Source: Zoogloea dura
Lineage (GTDB): Bacteria; Pseudomonadota; Gammaproteobacteria; Burkholderiales; Rhodocyclaceae
NCBI RefSeq assembly: GCF_012927165.1
Contig: NZ_JABBGA010000002.1
Coordinates: 1 to 64,000 of the forward strand
Length of the DNA stretch: 64,000 nt
Reading direction: 5' to 3'
Shown here: in pieces, positions 1 to 13,100 of the stretch
Layout: every line of letters starts with the position of its first letter
Numbering within the stretch: the stretch's first letter is position 1
Made by a program: the position numbers and the translations under genes
Notes under the pieces: generated by a model
Seen by the model: only the letters and a program-made list of their open reading frames with translations
What the model was told of the DNA's origin: nothing
Database searches by the model: none

Positions 1-1140
1 ACGGAGGCCGTGGCGCTGCCGTCGCTCACCTGCACGCTGAAGCTGTCCGTCACGCTGGCCCCGGCCGCCAGGGCCTGGGTGTCGCTGTCGGCGTCGTCCA
101 GGGCGTAAGCGACTTGCCCGCTCGCCACTGTGAAGGTGGCCGTGCCGTAGGTGCCGGCCTTGGTGTAGGTGAGGCCGGCGTCCGCCGTGCTCCAGCCGTT
201 GGCCAGCAGCCAGGCGCTGTCCCACTCGGCCGTGCCATCCAGGTCGCCCTTGCTCAGGCTGATCGTGCTCGATGCGGTGCCCGCCGTGCCGTTGGCCACG
301 CCGCCGGCTTCCACCAGGGTGGCGGTCGGCGTGCCGGCCGTCACCGTCGGGGTGTCGTTGCTGCCGCTGATCTGGAACACCGCTGCCACGGAGGCCGTGG
401 CGCTGCCGTCGCTCACCTGCACGCTGAAGCTGTCCGTCACGCTGGCCCCGGCCGCCAGGGCCTGGGTGTCGCTGTCGGCGTCGTCCAGGGCGTAAGCGAC
501 TTGCCCGCTCGCCACTGTGAAGGTGGCCGTACCGTAGGTGCCGGCCTTGGTGTAGGTGAGGCCGGCGTCCGCCGTGCTCCAGCCGTTGGCCAGCAGCCAC
601 ACGCTGTCCCACTCGGCCGTGCCATCCAGGTCGCCCTTGCTCAGGCTGATCGTGCTCGATGCGGTGCCCGCCGTGCCGTTGGACACGCCGCCGGCTTCCA
701 CCAGGGTGGCAGTCGGCGTGCCGGCCGTCACCGTCGGGGTGTCGTTGCTGCCGCTGATCTGGAACACCGCCGCTACGGAGGCCGTGGCGCTGCCGTCGCT
801 CACCTGCACGCTGAAGCTGTCCGTCACGCTGGCCCCGGCCGCCAGGGCCTGGGTGTCGCTGTCGGCGTCGTCCAGGGCGTAAGCGACTTGCCCGCTCGCC
901 ACTGTGAAGGTGGCCGTGCCGTAGGTGCCGGCCTTGGTGTAGGTGAGGCCGGCGTCCGCCGTGCTCCAGCCGTTGGCCAGCAGCCAGGCGCTGTCCCACT
1001 CGGCCGTGCCATCCAGGTCGCCCTTGCTCAGGCTGATCGTGCTCGATGCGATGCCTGCCGTGCCGTTGGCCACGCCACCGGCTTCCACCAGGGTGGCGGT
1101 CGGCGTGCCGGCCGTCACCGTCGGGGTGTCGTTGCTGCCG
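1..1140 (-). repeat. 387-bp tandem repeat array coding for VCBS-like domains
   Basis: Units at 1-387, 388-774 and 775 to about 1140 differ by only a handful of bases. The period is exactly 129 codons, so copy-number change keeps the adhesin in frame. Each unit encodes a VCBS-like domain with motifs GDLDGTAEWDSAW, GTYGTATFTV and VTDSFSVQVSDGSA. The third unit loses identity at about 1141. The array runs off the left edge, so its total copy number is unknown. Confidence 0.95.
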
Positions 1141-4100
1141 GTAATCGTGAGGGTGGCGGTCTGGGCCACGCTGCCGCCATTGCCGTCGGCCACCTGGTAG
1201 CTCACCACGATGACCCGCGTCTCGCCAGCAGCCAGATCATCGAAGGCGGCATCATCAGGATCGACGCTCAGGGTTGCATCCGTGCGCGACAGGCCGCCCG
1301 GCAGGTCGGCGCCGGCGTTGCCGGTGGCCACACCATCCACGGTGTAGGTCACAGCGCTCACCGCCAGCACGTCGCCCGCGTCCGGATCACTCGCGCCATC
1401 GAGCAGGTCGATGTCGTAGGCGCTGTCCCCCTCGTCCGCGGCACTGGTGAGCGGCGCAGCGACGACCGGAGCCTGATTCTCCTCCTCGTCGAGGACCTGG
1501 ATGCCGACGTCAACACTGGCCGAGGCGTTCCCGGCCTCGTCGGTCGCGACCACCCCCAGCGTGAAGCTGTTGGGGGTGGTCTCGTAGTCCGACGATGCCG
1601 CCCCTGCCGCGGCGCCGGCGGCGGTCAGGGTGATGACCCCGTCGGCATCGACGGCAAAATAGCCGTCGGCGTTGCCGCTGACAATGCTGTAGCCGGTAAC
1701 CCGGTTGGCATCGCTGACCCGGACCTGGCCAATCACGAACCCTGTGCCCATGTTCTCGGGCAGGTCGAAGGACTGGCTGGCGCTGATCACCGGCAGGGTG
1801 TTGTCGATCAGGTAGGACTCACCGCTGCTGAAACCGCCACTGATGGCGTGGCTGGTGCCGTCGATGATGCCGGTGCCCGAGGCCTTCAGGTCGACGCTGA
1901 GGCGCCCGTCACCGGCGACGTTGGCCACGGTGACCGTGTAAGTGGTGCCGCTGCCGGAGACGGAGACATCACCGCTGGAGGCGGTGACGCCGTCTCCCTT
2001 GTCGATGATGAAGTCGGTGGCATCCACGCCACTGACCGCCTCGTTGAAGCTGACGGTGAAGGAGACGGAATCGGCCGCGGTGACTTCCTGGCTGTTGCGG
2101 GTGATGCTCAGCACTGCAGGCAGGCCGGCATCCAGGGTGTAGAGCTGGCCGGTCGCCCCGCCGGCGAGGGCGTTGCCCGCCCGGTCGGCGATGCCGGTGC
2201 CGCTCGACTTGAGGTTGAGGCCAAGGGTACCGCTGCCCGACAGGCCGCTGACCGCCACCGAATACACGCTGTCGGAGATGCGCGTCACCCCGGCGATGCT
2301 GGCGCCACCGGTGGCGCTGCCGACCAGTTCGAAATCAGCCGCATCCACGCCGCTCACCGCCTCGCCGAAGACCACCGTGAAGTTCACGCCGGAGGCCGAG
2401 GTGGGGCTGGCCGAGGCGCGCACGATGGTGGCGCCGGACGGTGCGGTGGTGTCGATGGTGAAGCTGTCGGTGGCCCCCAGGGGCAGGGCATTACCCGACG
2501 AGTCGGTGATCGGGGTGCTCGCCAGCGACGGATCGAGGGTCAACACATACTCGCCGTCGACGCCGGTGACGCTGCCCAGATCCAGGCTGTATTCATTGCC
2601 CGAACCGCTCAGCGTGAGGCCGCTGATATCCACCGGCACGCCGTCGCGGGTGAGGCGGAAGGCCGAGATGTCCACGTTCTGGACCGGCTCGCTGAAGCGG
2701 ACGGTGACGCTGCCGGCATTGGGCTGGATCGGATCGCCCACCTCCACGATGGTGACGCTGGGCGCGGTGGTGTCGGTGGATCCGGTGGTGAAGTTGTAGC
2801 TGGTGTTGCCGGAGGTGCCGCCGAAGGGGTTGTCGGCGCCATCCTTGACCACCGCGGCCGGCACCTGCACGGCGTACTGGGTGGACTGGGCCAGGTCGCT
2901 GCCCGGATCGAGGCTCAGGGTGTCGCCACTGATGCTCAGGCTGCCGCCGGCGCTGCCGATGCCGGTGGCCACGTCGAAGGTCTCGACGACAGCCCCGGTG
3001 GTCACATTGACCAGGCTGACGGTGCCACTGCCCGCCACGATGGTTTCGCTGAACTTCAGCACCAGGCTGGCCGTCGGGGCAACGCCGGTGGCATTGTCCG
3101 CCGGAGCGGACTGGTTGCCGATGAAGGTGGGTGCCACATCGTCGGTGACGGTGATGGTCAGCACCTGCTCGGACCAGGCCGCGGCCGGCGTACCGGCATC
3201 GGTGACGCGCACACGTACCGAGTAGGAGCCGGCCTCGAGGGCGCTGCCACCAACCTTCAGGCTGCCGCCGTCGATGCTGAAGCGGGCGTTGTCGGTGCTG
3301 CCGGCCCCGCTGACCAGGGTGTAGGTGAGGCTTCCGGTCTCCGCGTCGGTGGCGGCCAGGGCACCTACCGTGGCGCCTGCGCTGGCGGTCGACTGGGCCA
3401 GGCTGTCGGAGGTGCTGCCGTCGAGGGTCGGCGTGGCCGGCGTATCGTTGGCGCCGCTGACCTCGACGGTGAGGGTGGCGCTACCGGTGGCCGGGCTCGC
3501 GTGGCCGTCGGTGGCGGTGACCGTGAAGGTCTCGGACGGCGTGGCGCCGCCAGCCACCGCGCTGATCGCCGCCGCATCCGGCACGAAGACGTAGGCGCCC
3601 GTGCTGCTGTTGACGTAGAGGCTGCCGTAGCTGCCGGCCTTGCTCACCTGGAAGCTGTCGCCGTCGACGGTGTAGCTGCCGGCGGTGCCGCCCTGGATGC
3701 CATAGCTCGCCACGCCATCCGCGTCGGTGGCGCTGAGGGTGCCGGTCTGGTTGCTGAAGCTGTCGGCCGCCGCGGTGTCGTTCAGGCTGATGGTGGTCGG
3801 AGTGGTGAGGACCGGCGCCGGGTTGTTGCCCGACACGGTCACGCCGCTGGTGCCATCGGTGATGGTCAGGGCGGCGTCGGCGCCACGTGCCCAGTCGTCG
3901 GCGGCCGCCAGGTTGTAGAGATTGCCCGCCGAGTACTCGGTGCCATTGACGTTGAGGATGGCGTTGAGGGCGGCCCGGTCGGCACTGCCGAGGGTGATGG
4001 TGAACTCGGTGTCGCTGCTGATCTCGACATCGCTGGTGTCGCCGGTCAGCGTGAAGGCGCTGGCCCCCCCGCCGGTCCCGATGAGGCTGAGCTTGGTGAC

Positions 4101-7100
4101 GTCGATATCGTTGGCGGCGCCGGCCGCGCGGGTGAAGCCGCTGCCGGTCACCACCAGCACGCCGGTGCCGGCGTCGTAGGTGGCGCTGGTGATGGCCGGA
4201 AGGGGCACGCTGGCAACCGTGACGGCGTTGCCGGTGAGGTCTGCATTGCCGCTGCCATACCAGTCGGCCGCCGCGGCCAGGTTGTAGGTGGTGGCGTCCG
4301 TCGAGCTGCCGCCGGACTTGTTCAGGATCTGGCTGACCGCAGCCTTGTCCGCCGCGCTCAGGACAATGGTGAAGCTGGTCTCGCTGGTGGCAGTGATGCT
4401 GCCGCTCTCGGTCAGGGTGTAGGTCGCCCCGCCCTCGCCCTTGAGGGTCAGCCTGGTTTCGTCGATGGCGTTGCCGGCGGTGAGGCCGGTGGTGGTCACC
4501 GCCAGCGTGCCGGTGCTGGCGTCGTAGGTGGCGGAGGCGATAGACGGACCGCTGGGCCTGGACAGCACCATGATGTCATCCAGCAAGCCGCCGAATGCAC
4601 CTCCCGAATACATGTTGCGGGTGTCTGCACCGGATTCGATGCGAACCTCATCCACGTTGTTGAAGCCCGTGGGGAGGATGACCGTGGTCTGCGGCCCGTA
4701 CAGATTGATGCGCACCGTGGTCTGGGTGGTCTGGGCGCCATCCTTGAAGCCGGTGATGACCAGATCGCCCACGTCTCCCTGCACATCGATCGAGTCGGTG
4801 AAGCGGAAGCCCTGCAGATCGAACTCGGCACCATTCGCCGATTTGATGGTGACAAGGTTGGGGTTGGCGTTCCAGTCGGAGACGATGGTCAGAGAGGCGG
4901 TCCCGGCACTGTACTCGATGCCATAGGTCGGGGTCGGGCTGCCATCCAGCGGTGCAATCACCTGCAGGCTGCCCAGGTTGCTGTCGGCGATGTCCACCGT
5001 GCCAACCTTTCCGCCCGCCGTCGGATCGGTATCGAAGCCTACCGTGGTGACGCTGCTGCCCGCCTCGGCCACGGCAATATAGGCGCGGCCGGCCGGGGAG
5101 TTGCCCCAGCTCTGGTTCCCTTCGCCGTCCGTGACTCGGAACTGGAACTCCCGCTGACCAGCCGTGGCGGAGGCATTGAAGGTCACGGACCGGAGCACCG
5201 CCTGGTATTGGGCCGCCGTCGCGGTACCGGACAGGGTCAGTACGCCGGTGTCACTGTCGTAGCTCCCGGTGATCCCGGATGCTGCGGTGAAGGTGAGCGT
5301 GTCCGCAGCCTGCTTGCCGACGGTTACGGTCACGGTCGCGCCGTTCAGGGTGGACGAATCGATGTCGGTCACGGTCAGCGCCGGCGAAACCAGCGTCGAG
5401 GCGCCGGCCACGATGCCGACCAGATCGGCCGTGTTGGTGACCACCGGCGCGAGCTGGTGGTCGAACACCACCAGACCGGGGTCGAAGGTCTCCTTGATCC
5501 CGCCACCCGTATTGAGGGACGGGAAGCCGCCGACCTGCGAGACCGTTGTTCCGTCGTACCTGTAAAGGCCGCCGCCACCCTCGGGAACGGAGACAGTGAA
5601 GTAGATCATGGCGGCATAGGCCGTCACATCCGAAATGCTGTACGTACCGCTGGTAAAGCCGGTCAGGTTGGTTGCGCTGCCGGTTGCGTTGTACTTGTAC
5701 AGGTTGGTGAAGGTATCGCCACCGAGTCTTGCGGCGAAATACAGCGAACCGTCGATGCTCCAGGTGCCGAACACCCAGCCGTCATTGCCGGTGGAAAACT
5801 CGGTGACGATGTTGCCCGAGCCATCCACGGAGATCAGGTTGTGATCGTTGACCGTGGCAAGGTTCTGCGGATCGGCCGAGTTGGTGCCGGCGAAGAACAC
5901 CTTGTCGCCATGCACAACGAGGTGCTTGGGCATCTCGGTCGAGTAGATGTTGGTAGCGGCGTTCCGGTCGGTAAGCTGCGAGACATTGCCGGTTGCCGCG
6001 TCGTAGGCGTAGATCTCGGCGTTATAGACCGCGTTCGACGGACCCTCGCCAACGGGCTGCTGGGCGCCAAAATACAGCTTGGAGTCCATCACCACCATCA
6101 CGTTGGTGAACGTCGCCGCGTTGGTCTTGGCCGCCCAGACAACCTGCACGGCGCTGCCATCCCAGCGGGCCACCTCGTAGTTCTGGGTGAAGAAGTAGAG
6201 ATCGCCGGCATAGAACTGGATGCCCGCCTGGTTGTGCGTCCCGCCGACATGGGTCAGCGTGCTCGACGCCACGTCGAACTGGTAGACCTCAGGCCCCCCT
6301 CCCACGAGGTTGGCCACAAAGAAGATCTTGCCATCGGCGATGGTCACCGAGCCGAGGGCCTCGAAGGCCTCGTTGGCCAGATACACGACCTCGGTGCCGT
6401 CATAGCTCGCAAACCGGAAACCGCGCCCGGTCTCTGCCGGATTGCCGAACAGCCCGTAGAGCTTCCCTTGATAGGAGAAGATGGCATCCGTATCGCTGAA
6501 CGTGGTCCCCAGACCGTCCAGCCCCCCCGGGACGGCATCGACCACCGAGGTGGCGCCGCTGTCCAGGGCGGCGTTGTAGCCCCCCAGCGTCCCCGAGTTG
6601 TTATAGACGTTATCCGTTCCCACCTTGATCAACAGGTTGGCGCTGGTCGACGCGGTGGTGGTGGCGTTGATGCTCAGTTGCACCGGCGCCGAGGTGTTGC
6701 CGTCGCCATCGCTGAGCGTCAGGGTCAGCGTGTGCGCGGTGCCGGATTCGGCGATGTCGTTGCGATAGGTGAGGTTCTGCAGCAGCGCGCTCACCGCGGC
6801 CGCCGAGGCGTTGGCGTTGAAGGTCACCGTGAGGGTGGACACCAGCCCGCCGCTGTAGGTGCCGATCACCGTACCCTCGTAGGTCACGTCGTTGCCGCTG
6901 ACCCCGATCTGCCCGGCGCCCGTGCCCTGGTTGCGGATCTGGATCACGTCGCCGGTGCCCACGCCGGAGAGGGTCAGCACACCCGTGTCGAAATCGGCGC
7001 TGTCACCGTCGGTCACTGCGGCCGCCGTGCCCTGGTCGATGATCTGGGCCGCGCTGCCGATGGTGTAGTTGAGGGTGTCGGCAAGGTTGGCGATGGTCGG

Positions 7101-10100
7101 CACCGGGCTGCTGGCGGTGCTCACGTCCACCTTGACCGGGGAGGCCATGACGTTGGGCGTGCCGGAGTCATCCTCGCCCACCACGTACACGTCATAGTCC
7201 GTACCGGCGCTCAGCCCGCTGAGGCTGAAGCTGTGGCTGAAGGGGCTGGAGACGACCACCTGATTGCCCGAGCCCAGCGCGGCCCCGCCGCCGGAGGCCG
7301 TGCCGGCCTTCACCTCGGCGGCGGTCGGCGCGGTGGCGCCGTTGGCCACCACCACGTAATAGATCTTGCCCGCCTCGTCGAGGCTGGCCGACAGGTCGAA
7401 GCCGGTGGTGGCAATGTTGGAGGCCGCCGGCGCCACATCGAAGCTGGGCGGCGTGGTGTCAGACGCCGGCACGTGGATGTTGCGCAGGTCGATACTGTCC
7501 AGGTGCAGGACGAAGTTGCCGTCCTGGGTGGTGATGGTGAAGCTGGAGATGCCCTTGAAATCGGCGTTGCCGCTCAGGTCAACCACACCGCCGGTGCCGG
7601 CCGCGCGGTTGACCGTTACGGACTTGCCATCATTGGTGGTGATGACGAAAGTGTCGGGGTCGGCATTGACCTCTTGCAGGTACAGGGAATTCAGGTCGAA
7701 GACCTTGCCGGTGATGCTGGCGGTCACCGAATTAGTGAAGTCATCGTTCTGGGTGAATATGACTTTCCCTGCATAGCCATCGGCCGGAACTTCGGTCAAC
7801 AGCGAGAACAGGTTGCTCAAGGTATCCACGTAGAACCCGGACGATCCTCCCGTCAGGCTCAGATTGAGGGTCTCACCGGCATTGGTGATGGTGATGTTCT
7901 TGCTGGGAGTCGCGGAAGCAACGCTCACATCCGGCGAGATCACATCGGCCCCGTCCGCATCGAAGATCACATCGGTTCCGGTTGCCGCGGCGCTGGTGGT
8001 GACCACCAGCTTGGTGGGCGTGGCCATCAGGTTGGGCGTGCCGGCATTGTCCTCGGCGACGACATACACGTCATAGCCCGTTCCAGCGCTGAGGCCGCTG
8101 ACACTGACGCTGCCCGTGAAGGGGGTGGAACCCACCGTGGTGTCGCCCGACGCCAGGGCCGCCCCGCCGCCGGAGGCCGTGCCGGCCTTCACCTCGGCGG
8201 CGGTCGGCGCGGTGGCGCCACTGGCCACCACCACGTAGTAGATCTTGCCCGCCTCGTCGAGGCTGGCCGACAGATCGAAGCCGGTCGCTGCAATGTTGGA
8301 GGCCGCCGGCGCCACGTCGAAGCTGGGGGCCACATCCAGGACCTGGATATCGGTGATCTCGATGTCCTGGAACTCGGCGTAGGCCGACACCCACAGGGTC
8401 ACCTGGGTGACATCGTTGACCGGGTGGGTGCTCGGTACCACCAGGGTGTAGCCAGCGCTGCCGTCGAGGGTCAGCGGATAGGTGTCTTCATAGGTCTGGC
8501 CGCCGGAGGTGAAGCGGACCTTGACGGAGGTGGAGCCCTGCCCGATGTCCGGGGCGATCTTGAAGCTGCCCAGGTCGAAGGTGTAGCCGCTCTCCGCGGT
8601 GATGACCAGTTCCTGCTCGCTGACCGTTCCGGAATAGGCGTAGATACCGCCGGGGAACCCGGCATTCTCGCCAGGCGCATAGATGTTCAGGAAACTCCCG
8701 GTCGAGAAGGTGATGTTGGCGGTCAGGCCTGCCGTCACGCTGCGGGTCAGCGACGTCCCCCCGGTGATGGAGGCATTGTCGGCGCTCGAGAAATTGACGT
8801 CATTGGCATCCGTGACGGTGATCGCAACGGTGCGGTCGGTGCTGCCGTTGTCGTCGGTGGCACGGATGGTCACGTTGTACACGTTGTCCGTGCCGGCGTC
8901 CTTGGGCTGCTCGTGGTCGGGGGCGCTCTTGAAGCTCAGCACGCCGGTGGAGGTGTTCAGGTCGAAGCGCCCGGCATCTGCGCCGCTGAGGGAGTAGGTG
9001 ACGGTTCCGCTGGAACTGCTCAGTTCAGCGTCATAAACCGTACCGGAGGCGTTCTCGGCAAAATTCGCGGTCGTGCCCGAAGAGAATACCGGGGGAGCCG
9101 CGCTGGTCGTTACATCCAGCTTGGTCGGCGAGAGCATGACATTAGGCGTGCCGGCACTGTCTTCGGCCACCACGTACACGTCATAGGCCGTGCCCGCGCT
9201 CAGCCCGCTGAGACTGAAGGTGTGGCTGAAGGGGCTGGAGGCGACCGCCTGATTGCCCGAGCCCAGCGCGGCCCCGCCGCCGGAGGCCGTGCCGGCCTTC
9301 ACCTCGGCGGCGGTCGGCGCGGTGGCGCCGTTGGCCACCACCACGTAATAGATCTTGCCCGCCTCGTCGAGGCTGGCCGACAGGTCGAAGCCGGTGGTCG
9401 CGATGCTGGAGGCCGCCGGCGCCACGTCGAAGGTGGGCGGCGTGGTGTCGGCAGTGCCGACGGTGACCACGTAGTACTGGTCACGGATGGCGAAGGTATC
9501 GATGCCCGAGCCCGAACCGGACAGGAAGATGATCTTCTGGCCATTGCTCAGGGCGGAGTAGCCGTCCAGGGCCTCGAGCAGGCTGGCGTTGTAGCCAATC
9601 CAACCCCCGTAGGTCTCATCGGCGTCGTCGTACAGCACGTCTGCCGCAGTGCCCTCCGGGAACAGCACGTAGAAGGCATCCGAGTTGGTGGGGGTGTAAT
9701 GGGTGTTGGTATAGCTGGCGGTCAGCACGTTGGCACCGCCGTAAACCAGGGAATACTCGGTGCTGCTCGCCACCGAGAAGGCCGTGTAGGCGCCGCCGGT
9801 GATCGTGAAGGTCTCGTCGTAGGTGTTGGAGACTGAGTCCGTCGCCCGGATGGTGATCGATGCCGTCGCCCCGTTGGCGAGGGACTTGCCGGCGGAGAGC
9901 GACAGCACACCGCTCGAACTCACGGTGAACAGATCACTGCTGTCCGTCACCTCGGAGAAGGTGACGGTATCGGTGGCCAGGGTCTGGTCCGTGTCGGCAG
10001 CCCGGAGATTGGCGATGCGCACCCCTGCCACCCCTTGCGGCGCAAGGGTCGAGGAGATCTCGATGTCCGACGGCGCCGGGTTGGACGGCGTCATGATGAA

Positions 10101-13100
10101 GTCGTCGGCAAAGAAGGTCACCACCCCGGAGCTGGCCACACTGACCTCCAGTTTGGTCAGATTGCCCCAGTTGTTGGTACCGGACAGATCGATCAGGTAG
10201 GTCTGGCCGGACGTGGTGGCCACACTGGGGGTATAGGTCCGGGTCCCCCCTCCGACTTCCGTGCCTGTGATCGTGAAGGAACTGGCGACGCCCGAATTGG
10301 CCGAGTAGCCCACCTTGAAGCTGGACACGTCCGACGGCACGCTGAAGGTGAAACGCAGGGTCTTGCCTTGGTTGGTGGTGTCCGTCAGCTTGCCGCCGCT
10401 CACCGTCACATCGGTTGAGCTGGTGTTGCCGGAGGCGTTGAGGATGGTGGTGGTGAGCGTCACCCCATTGATCTTCTGGGTGACGACCGTTCCGCTGTCG
10501 GTCACCGTTCCGGAGGTGAAATCAAAGGTGATCGGGTCAATCAGGGTGCCGTTGAACGCAGACACCACAATGGACGGCGCATCGATGTTCCCCTGCGCGA
10601 CTTCCAGCACCCAGTCTCCCCCCAGCCAGCTCGCACCGGTTAGGTCGTCCGAGGCGGCCACATCGGCCCCGATCGCCTGGGCCAGCTGGGCAACGAACTG
10701 GCTCCCCGCCACCCCCTTGCCCACGTCGCAGCCATACACAAGGAGGTCACCCGACCCAGATAGGGCGTTACCCCACGCAGCCAGGGTCGCCGTGTAGCCC
10801 GGGAGCGTGGCGGAGGAGAGATTTTCAGCCCCCAGGTGCACTTCACCGCTCGACCCATGCGACACCAGGTGCACGGCCGCCAGGCCGCTGTACCCGGAGA
10901 GGATGCTGCTGATCTGCGCCGTGGCGCTGCTGCCGGCATCCAGCAGCCACACGTCCACGCCCGCGCGGACCTGGCCGAGCTGCTCGGCCAGCCCGGGCAC
11001 CCGGCTGTCGATGATGACGACCTCGGTCGCCGGGCCCGTCGCAGCCACGACCTTGACCATGCCGTCGCGGTTCACTCCGAGCAGCGCGTCGAGGGCGGCC
11101 TGGTCGAGCGCGCCTTCGTTGAGCAGCAATCCGCCGATGGTGTACTGCTGGCCGGTGGTGAAGCTGGCGCTGCCGACCTGCGCGAGCGCATCGCTGACGC
11201 TGCCGGTGAAGTCGAGGCCGAGGGTCTGGCCCACGCTGCCATTGACGCCGCCGACGGTGACCTGGAAGACCTTGCCGTCGGTGCTGCTGACGCTGCTGAT
11301 TCCGGTATTGGCGGCGCTGCCGGTGACCGTGAAGTCGGCCGCGCTGAGGCCGCTCACGGCTTCGCTGAAGACCACGGTGAACACGGCGCTGGAAGGCGTG
11401 CCGGCGGCGATCTGGTTGACGCCGGCCCGGTTGATCGCCGTCACGTCGGGCAGGCTGTTGTCCACCCGGTAGGTCTCGGCGAGGGACGGCAGGGTGCCGG
11501 CAAAGGCGCGTCCTCCCTCGTCGGTGATGTTCTGGCTGCCGGCAAAGGCCAGCCCGAGGGAGCCCGAGCCGCTGACACCGGTGACGCTGACGGTGTAGCT
11601 GCCCGCCGACCCGCTGACGCTGGCGATGGTGCCGCTGGCGCTGCCGGTGGTGCTCAGCACGAAGTCGGCGGCATCCACACCATTGACGGGCTCATTGAAA
11701 ACCACCTGGAAGCTCAGGGTGGTGGCGTTGGTCAGGGCGTCCCCCAGGCGGGTGATGCTCACCGCGGTGGGCGCATCCGCGTCCACCAGGTAGGTTTCGG
11801 AGACGCCGCTGTCCGGCGTGGCAACGCCCAGGGCGTTGCCCGCCAGGTCGTCGACGCTGTAGCCACCGGCGAGGCTCAGGCCAAGGCTGCCGGCGCCACC
11901 CAGATTGTTTACCGTGACGACGATCGCCGCCGTACCGCTGCCCGACACGGCGGCGATCTGGCCGCTCACCGTGCCGCCCGCCACCAGGCTGAAGTCGGCC
12001 GCGCTGACGTTCTTCACGGCCTCGCTGAAGATCACCAGGAACTGGGCCGTGCTGCCCGATACGCTGGTGTCGTTGCCGATGCGGTTGATGGAAATGACGC
12101 TCGGCAGGTCGCGGTCCACGTTGAACACCTGGTCGGACGCCGGATCGCCGTTGGCCAGCGCGTTGCCGCCGATGTCGGTGATGTTCTGCGCACCAGCCAG
12201 GTCGATGCCGAGGGTTCCGGTGCCGGTCACGCCGGTGACGGTGAGCGTCAGGGTGTCGCTGCCGTTGCCGGTGACCTGGGAGAGGGTGCCGCCGGCCGTG
12301 CCGGACGCAGACAGCTGGAAGTCCGCCGTGTCGGCACCGGTGACCGCCTCATTGAACTTGAGGGTGAAAGTCAGGGTACCGCTGTTGGTGGTCTCGCCCA
12401 CCGGCGTGCCGCGCTGGATGGACTGCAGCACCGGCGCCGCGCTGTCGGTGACGCCGGTAGAGAAATCAAGGGTGGTGTCGTCGCCGATGCCGGCGAAAGG
12501 ATTGCCCGCGCTGTCCTCGATGGCCGAGGTGGAGATGCGGATGGCGTAATGGGTGGCCTCAGCCAGGCTGGCCGTGGGGTTGAGGGTGAGCGTCATGCCG
12601 CTCACCGACACCTGGCCGTTGCCCGCGCCCACGTGGGCGGGGTTGGAGAGATCCCAGGTCTGCACCACGGTGTTGGTGGTGAGGTCGCGCAGCTCGATGG
12701 TGCCGCTGGCCCCGAGGGCGATGGCTTCGTTGAAGCTGAGCTGCAGGTTGGCGCTGGGGGCCACTCCGGCGGCGCCGTCGGCGGGGACGGAACCGGCTGC
12801 ATCGAAGGTCGGGCCTACATCATCGGACACGGTGATGGTCACGGCCTTCTCGTAAGCAAGGCTCCCTGTTCCGCTGTCGGTAACCCGCAGCCGCAGGTTG
12901 TAGCTGCCCGGGGTCAGCGCCGTATTGCCGACCTTGAGCACGCCGCCATCAACGACAAACAGATTGTTGTTTGTGTCTCCGGTGCCACTGACCAGCGCGT
13001 AGCCATGCGTGTCGCCCACATCCAGGTCAAGCACGCCCAGCGTTGCCACGGAGGCACCCACGCCAGCTGCTGACTGGTTGATCGTGCTGGTGCTGACGGT

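Noticed and set aside
1-1140. 387-bp repeats as CRISPR or a non-coding satellite
   Set aside because: Units are far too long, have no spacers, and translate as VCBS-like domains in the adhesin frame.
114-9836. A 3240-codon open frame on the + strand
   Set aside because: It is exactly in codon register with the adhesin on the minus strand and consists of mirror-image low-complexity protein. GC-rich codon bias leaves few antisense stops. The minus frame has real domains.
10836-13073. Second long + strand frame opposite the adhesin
   Set aside because: Same codon-register shadow. It lacks domains, signals or a credible ribosome binding site.
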